Below, one piece after another: positions 15,524 to 17,029 of a stretch of DNA of 17,029 nucleotides. This DNA comes from an uncultured Fenollaria sp. (GTDB taxonomy: Bacteria; Bacillota; Clostridia; Tissierellales; Peptoniphilaceae), in assembly GCF_934202865.1 (NCBI RefSeq), contig NZ_CAKPYL010000026.1:1-17029 (forward strand). The letters are read 5' to 3'. The notes beneath the pieces were generated by a model, which ran no database searches, had not been told where the DNA came from, and saw only the letters and a list, made by a program, of their open reading frames with translations. Position 1 is the first letter of the stretch. Every line of letters starts with the position of its first letter. A program made the translations under genes and the position numbers.

Positions 15524-15912
15524 TGTAATTTTATAAACTCCTTAAATATATTTATTGCTTCTCCATTATTATTCACAGCCATTGCTTCTGGATGGAACTG
15601 TACTAGATAGATCTTTCTATGAACGTCCTCCATAGCTTCAATTATGCCGTCGGAAGACTTTGCTGTGACTTTAAAGCCCTCCGCTATATCCTTAACGGCT
15701 TGATGATGCTCAGTATTGACAAGCATCTTCTTAAGGCCAGTTGCCCTGTGTAAAAAGCTTTGCTCCTTGATAGTGATGTAGTGCGCGCCGACAGCTAGTG
15801 TATCGAAGCTCACGTGCTCGAGCTTAGCTACGTTTGCCTTGTATATGTCTTGGTAAAGCGTTCCCCCTAGGTATGCGTTTATCAGCTGCATCCCTCTGCA
15901 TATGCCAAGCAT
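15520..15912 (-). CDS. C-terminal fragment of the broken amidotransferase-like gene
   Basis: If translation restarts, the ATG at 15912, only 6 nt after the TGA, would yield 130 residues beginning MLGICRGMQL and carrying the whole catalytic triad. No ribosome binding site stands at the right distance (GAGG is about 23 nt upstream), so only coupled reinitiation could express it. Without the N-terminal half, the fold would be incomplete, so independent activity is doubtful. Confidence 0.35.
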   Translation of the reverse strand: MLGICRGMQLINAYLGGTLYQDIYKANVAKLEHVSFDTLAVGAHYITIKEQSFLHRATGLKKMLVNTEHHQAVKDIAEGFKVTAKSSDGIIEAMEDVHRKIYLVQFHPEAMAVNNNGEAINIFKEFIKLQ

Positions 15913-16218
15913 AGGCTTTCATTGTTTAAGTGCTTCCTCTATAAGCTTTAGATCAAAGGCGTCTCTTTCATTTGAAATGCCTTGTATGCCTTTTTGCAGT
16001 TCTTCGCCATAGACAAGTGGATTTACATCATGGCCGCCTGTAAGTATGACCGCGTCAGCCATTGCCACTAGGTCACTTACGCCTTCTAAGTCAGTATATG
16101 GCGCGATGAAAGGCACTGCGCCCGCCATCTTAACGGCTTCGGCGTAATTTCTATTGATTTGTACATAATTTCTCTTGCCATCCGAATATGGCTGCGAGCT
16201 AATCAAAATTTTCTTCAT
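15520..16218 (-). pseudogene. Class I glutamine-amidotransferase-like gamma-glutamyl hydrolase (PuuD/C26 type), interrupted by one TGA
   Basis: Intact relatives hydrolyse gamma-glutamyl bonds, such as gamma-glutamyl-GABA in PuuD. The N-terminal 99 residues (ISSQPY, NRNYAEAVKMAGAVPF, ILTGGHDVNP, NERDAFDLKLIEEALKQ) end at a TGA at 15921-15919. The same frame then continues with KPMLGICRGMQLIN and runs to a normal C terminus. The stop replaces exactly one residue, with no base gained or lost. The catalytic triad is otherwise complete: Cys in GICRG (codon 107), His and Glu in QFHPEAM (about 209 and 211). I start the gene at ATG 16218, which overlaps the ung stop as ATGA and follows GGAG; the ATG 12 nt upstream is less likely. 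It may be a recent nonsense mutation, a sequencing error or, less likely, two polypeptides. Confidence 0.8.
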
Positions 16219-16877
16219 TTTATTCTCCAATCTATTTCTTTAATATTATGTGCTTTTAGATAGGCGTTTGTCTTTGAGAATGGCTTTGATCCGAAGAAGC
16301 CTCTATATGCCGATAAAGGCGATGGGTGAGCCGAGGTGATTACAAGGTTCTTCCTCGTGTCAATGTATCTCATCTTGCTTCTCGCGTAAGCGCCCCATAG
16401 GATATAGACGACGTTTTCTTTGTTTTTGCAAAGCGTTTCTATAATCTTATCGGTAAATATTTGCCAGCCTATGTCCTTATGTGAATTGGCATAGCCCTTA
16501 CGAACGGTTAGCGTTGAGTTAAGTAGCAGCACGCCTTGCTTCGCCCAAGCATCTAAGTCACCTGTTCTATTCATTATGCCTAAATCGTCGTAGAGCTCCT
16601 TATATATATTTCTTAAAGATGGTGGTAGAGCCACGCCGTCATTGACTGAGAAGGCTAGGCCATTCGCCTGATTTACTTCATGGTAAGGATCTTGACCCAA
16701 AATAAAGACCTTGGTATCTTTAAGGGGCGAGAGCTCAAGCGCCTTGAATATCTCGTAGTACTTTGGATATATGGTGTGCTCCTTGTACTCGCGGCGAAGT
16801 GCGTCACGCATCTTGATGAAGTAGTCCTTAGTGTATTCACTTTGTAAAAATTCTTCCCAATCGCTATTTATGATCAT
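16215..16877 (-). CDS. ung: Uracil-DNA glycosylase, family 1
   Basis: Ung removes uracil from DNA, starting base excision repair in the cytosol. The 220 residues match the family (about 225). The water-activating loop GQDPYH is at 61-66 (catalytic D63), the uracil-recognition Asn is at 120 in LLLNSTLTV, and the DNA-intercalation loop HPSPLSAYRGFFG is at 184-196 (catalytic H184). The ATG lies inside the end of the upstream metalloprotease gene (14-nt overlap) behind a weak purine-rich AAGAGA. The TGA overlaps the next start as ATGA. Co-transcription with the neighbours is clear, but no functional link between them is evident. Confidence 0.97.
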   Translation of the reverse strand: MIINSDWEEFLQSEYTKDYFIKMRDALRREYKEHTIYPKYYEIFKALELSPLKDTKVFILGQDPYHEVNQANGLAFSVNDGVALPPSLRNIYKELYDDLGIMNRTGDLDAWAKQGVLLLNSTLTVRKGYANSHKDIGWQIFTDKIIETLCKNKENVVYILWGAYARSKMRYIDTRKNLVITSAHPSPLSAYRGFFGSKPFSKTNAYLKAHNIKEIDWRIK

Positions 16878-17029
16878 TTCTCTTCATTTCCTTATATCTT
16901 TTAAGCTGCTCTTCATCTTCGACCTCCAGGTCTCTGTAATTAGCAAGACCTTCCATGTGATGAGTGAACTCGTGTTTTAAAACGTGGTATATCATGTCCT
17001 TGATATCATCTTCGGGCCAGTCACCATAC
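16864..17029 (-). CDS. Zincin-type metalloprotease, C-terminal 54 residues (cut by window edge)
   Basis: On the minus strand an open frame enters from the right edge and ends in TAG at 16866-16864, overlapping ung by 14 nt. It contains VLKHEFTHHMEGLANYRDLE, an HExxH zinc site followed by an extra His, then an acidic and lysine-rich tail (VEDEEQLKRYKEMKRNDHK). This resembles the C terminus of the small 'metallopeptidase family' (Zincin_1, PF06262), whose substrates are unknown. The N-terminal part, start and promoter lie outside the window. It is probably the first visible gene of the zincin-ung-amidotransferase-yitT unit. Confidence 0.75.
   Translation of the reverse strand, partial: YGDWPEDDIKDMIYHVLKHEFTHHMEGLANYRDLEVEDEEQLKRYKEMKRNDHK

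Noticed and set aside
15919..15921. Selenocysteine or recoded TGA in the amidotransferase-like gene
   Set aside because: The position is not catalytic (the Cys is seven codons downstream), only a weak 5-bp stem with a 3-nt loop lies too close behind the TGA, and TGA is a normal stop for several genes here.
16219..16230. Earlier ATG (16230) for the amidotransferase-like gene
   Set aside because: GGAG, the likely ribosome binding site, overlaps that codon, whereas ATG 16218 has proper spacing and a typical ATGA overlap with ung.

Overview
The window is a low-GC chromosomal segment from a Gram-positive, probably anaerobic Firmicute. The most likely home is the Clostridia/Tissierellia group (Peptoniphilaceae-like). 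The clues are consensus sigma-A promoters, strong AGGAGG-type ribosome binding sites, some TTG starts, AGA-rich codon use, an rpiB-upp-tagO-mnaA order and an EcfA1-EcfA2-EcfT-TruA cluster. The genus cannot be read from the sequence alone. TGA serves as a normal stop (tagO, ecfA1, ecfT, ung), so the genetic code is standard.

Layout. (1) 1-7027, plus strand: an apparent eight-gene unit of rpiB (cut by the window edge), upp, tagO/wecA-like, wecB/mnaA, ychF, a YprB-like RNase H-fold exonuclease, a mini-glutaredoxin and a PepD-type dipeptidase. Genes are 9-11 nt apart or overlap by 1-4 nt, and a perfect 15-bp hairpin ends the unit. (2) 7036-8178, minus: an AI-2E-family membrane protein with its own promoter. 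(3) 8291-8472, plus: a tiny self-contained unit encoding a 30-residue basic peptide (or acting as a small RNA), with a -10 box, a ribosome binding site and a terminator. (4) 8518-9756, minus: a Y-family DNA polymerase (DinB-like) driven by a perfect consensus promoter whose -35 lies in a palindrome. (5) 9757-10211: a 455-bp intergenic region with that promoter/operator, a tandem array of 36-bp repeats, and the promoter of the ECF operon. (6) 10212-13456, plus: ecfA1-ecfA2-ecfT-truA, all overlapping, then a terminator. (7) 13456-14614, plus: a Fic-family protein with a C-terminal winged-helix region, preceded by four copies of a 9-bp site arranged around its promoter and start codon. (8) 14587-17029, minus: a convergent unit (transcribed right to left) of a zincin-type metalloprotease (cut by the edge), ung, a class I glutamine-amidotransferase-like hydrolase broken by one in-frame TGA, and a YitT-family membrane protein.

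How the genes work together. The first unit joins pentose and pyrimidine salvage (RpiB, Upp) to cell-wall polymer precursor synthesis: TagO/WecA loads GlcNAc-1-P onto undecaprenyl phosphate, and WecB converts UDP-GlcNAc to UDP-ManNAc. The ECF genes encode the shared energising module for vitamin and metal uptake; no substrate-binding S component is present here. Ung and DinB are genome-maintenance genes in separate units. Nothing in the window looks like a mobile element, CRISPR array, rRNA or tRNA.

The signals most worth a second look are regulatory: the Fic four-site operator array, the 36-bp repeats upstream of ecfA1, the palindrome on the dinB promoter, the small transcription unit at 8291-8472, and the single nonsense codon in the amidotransferase-like gene.
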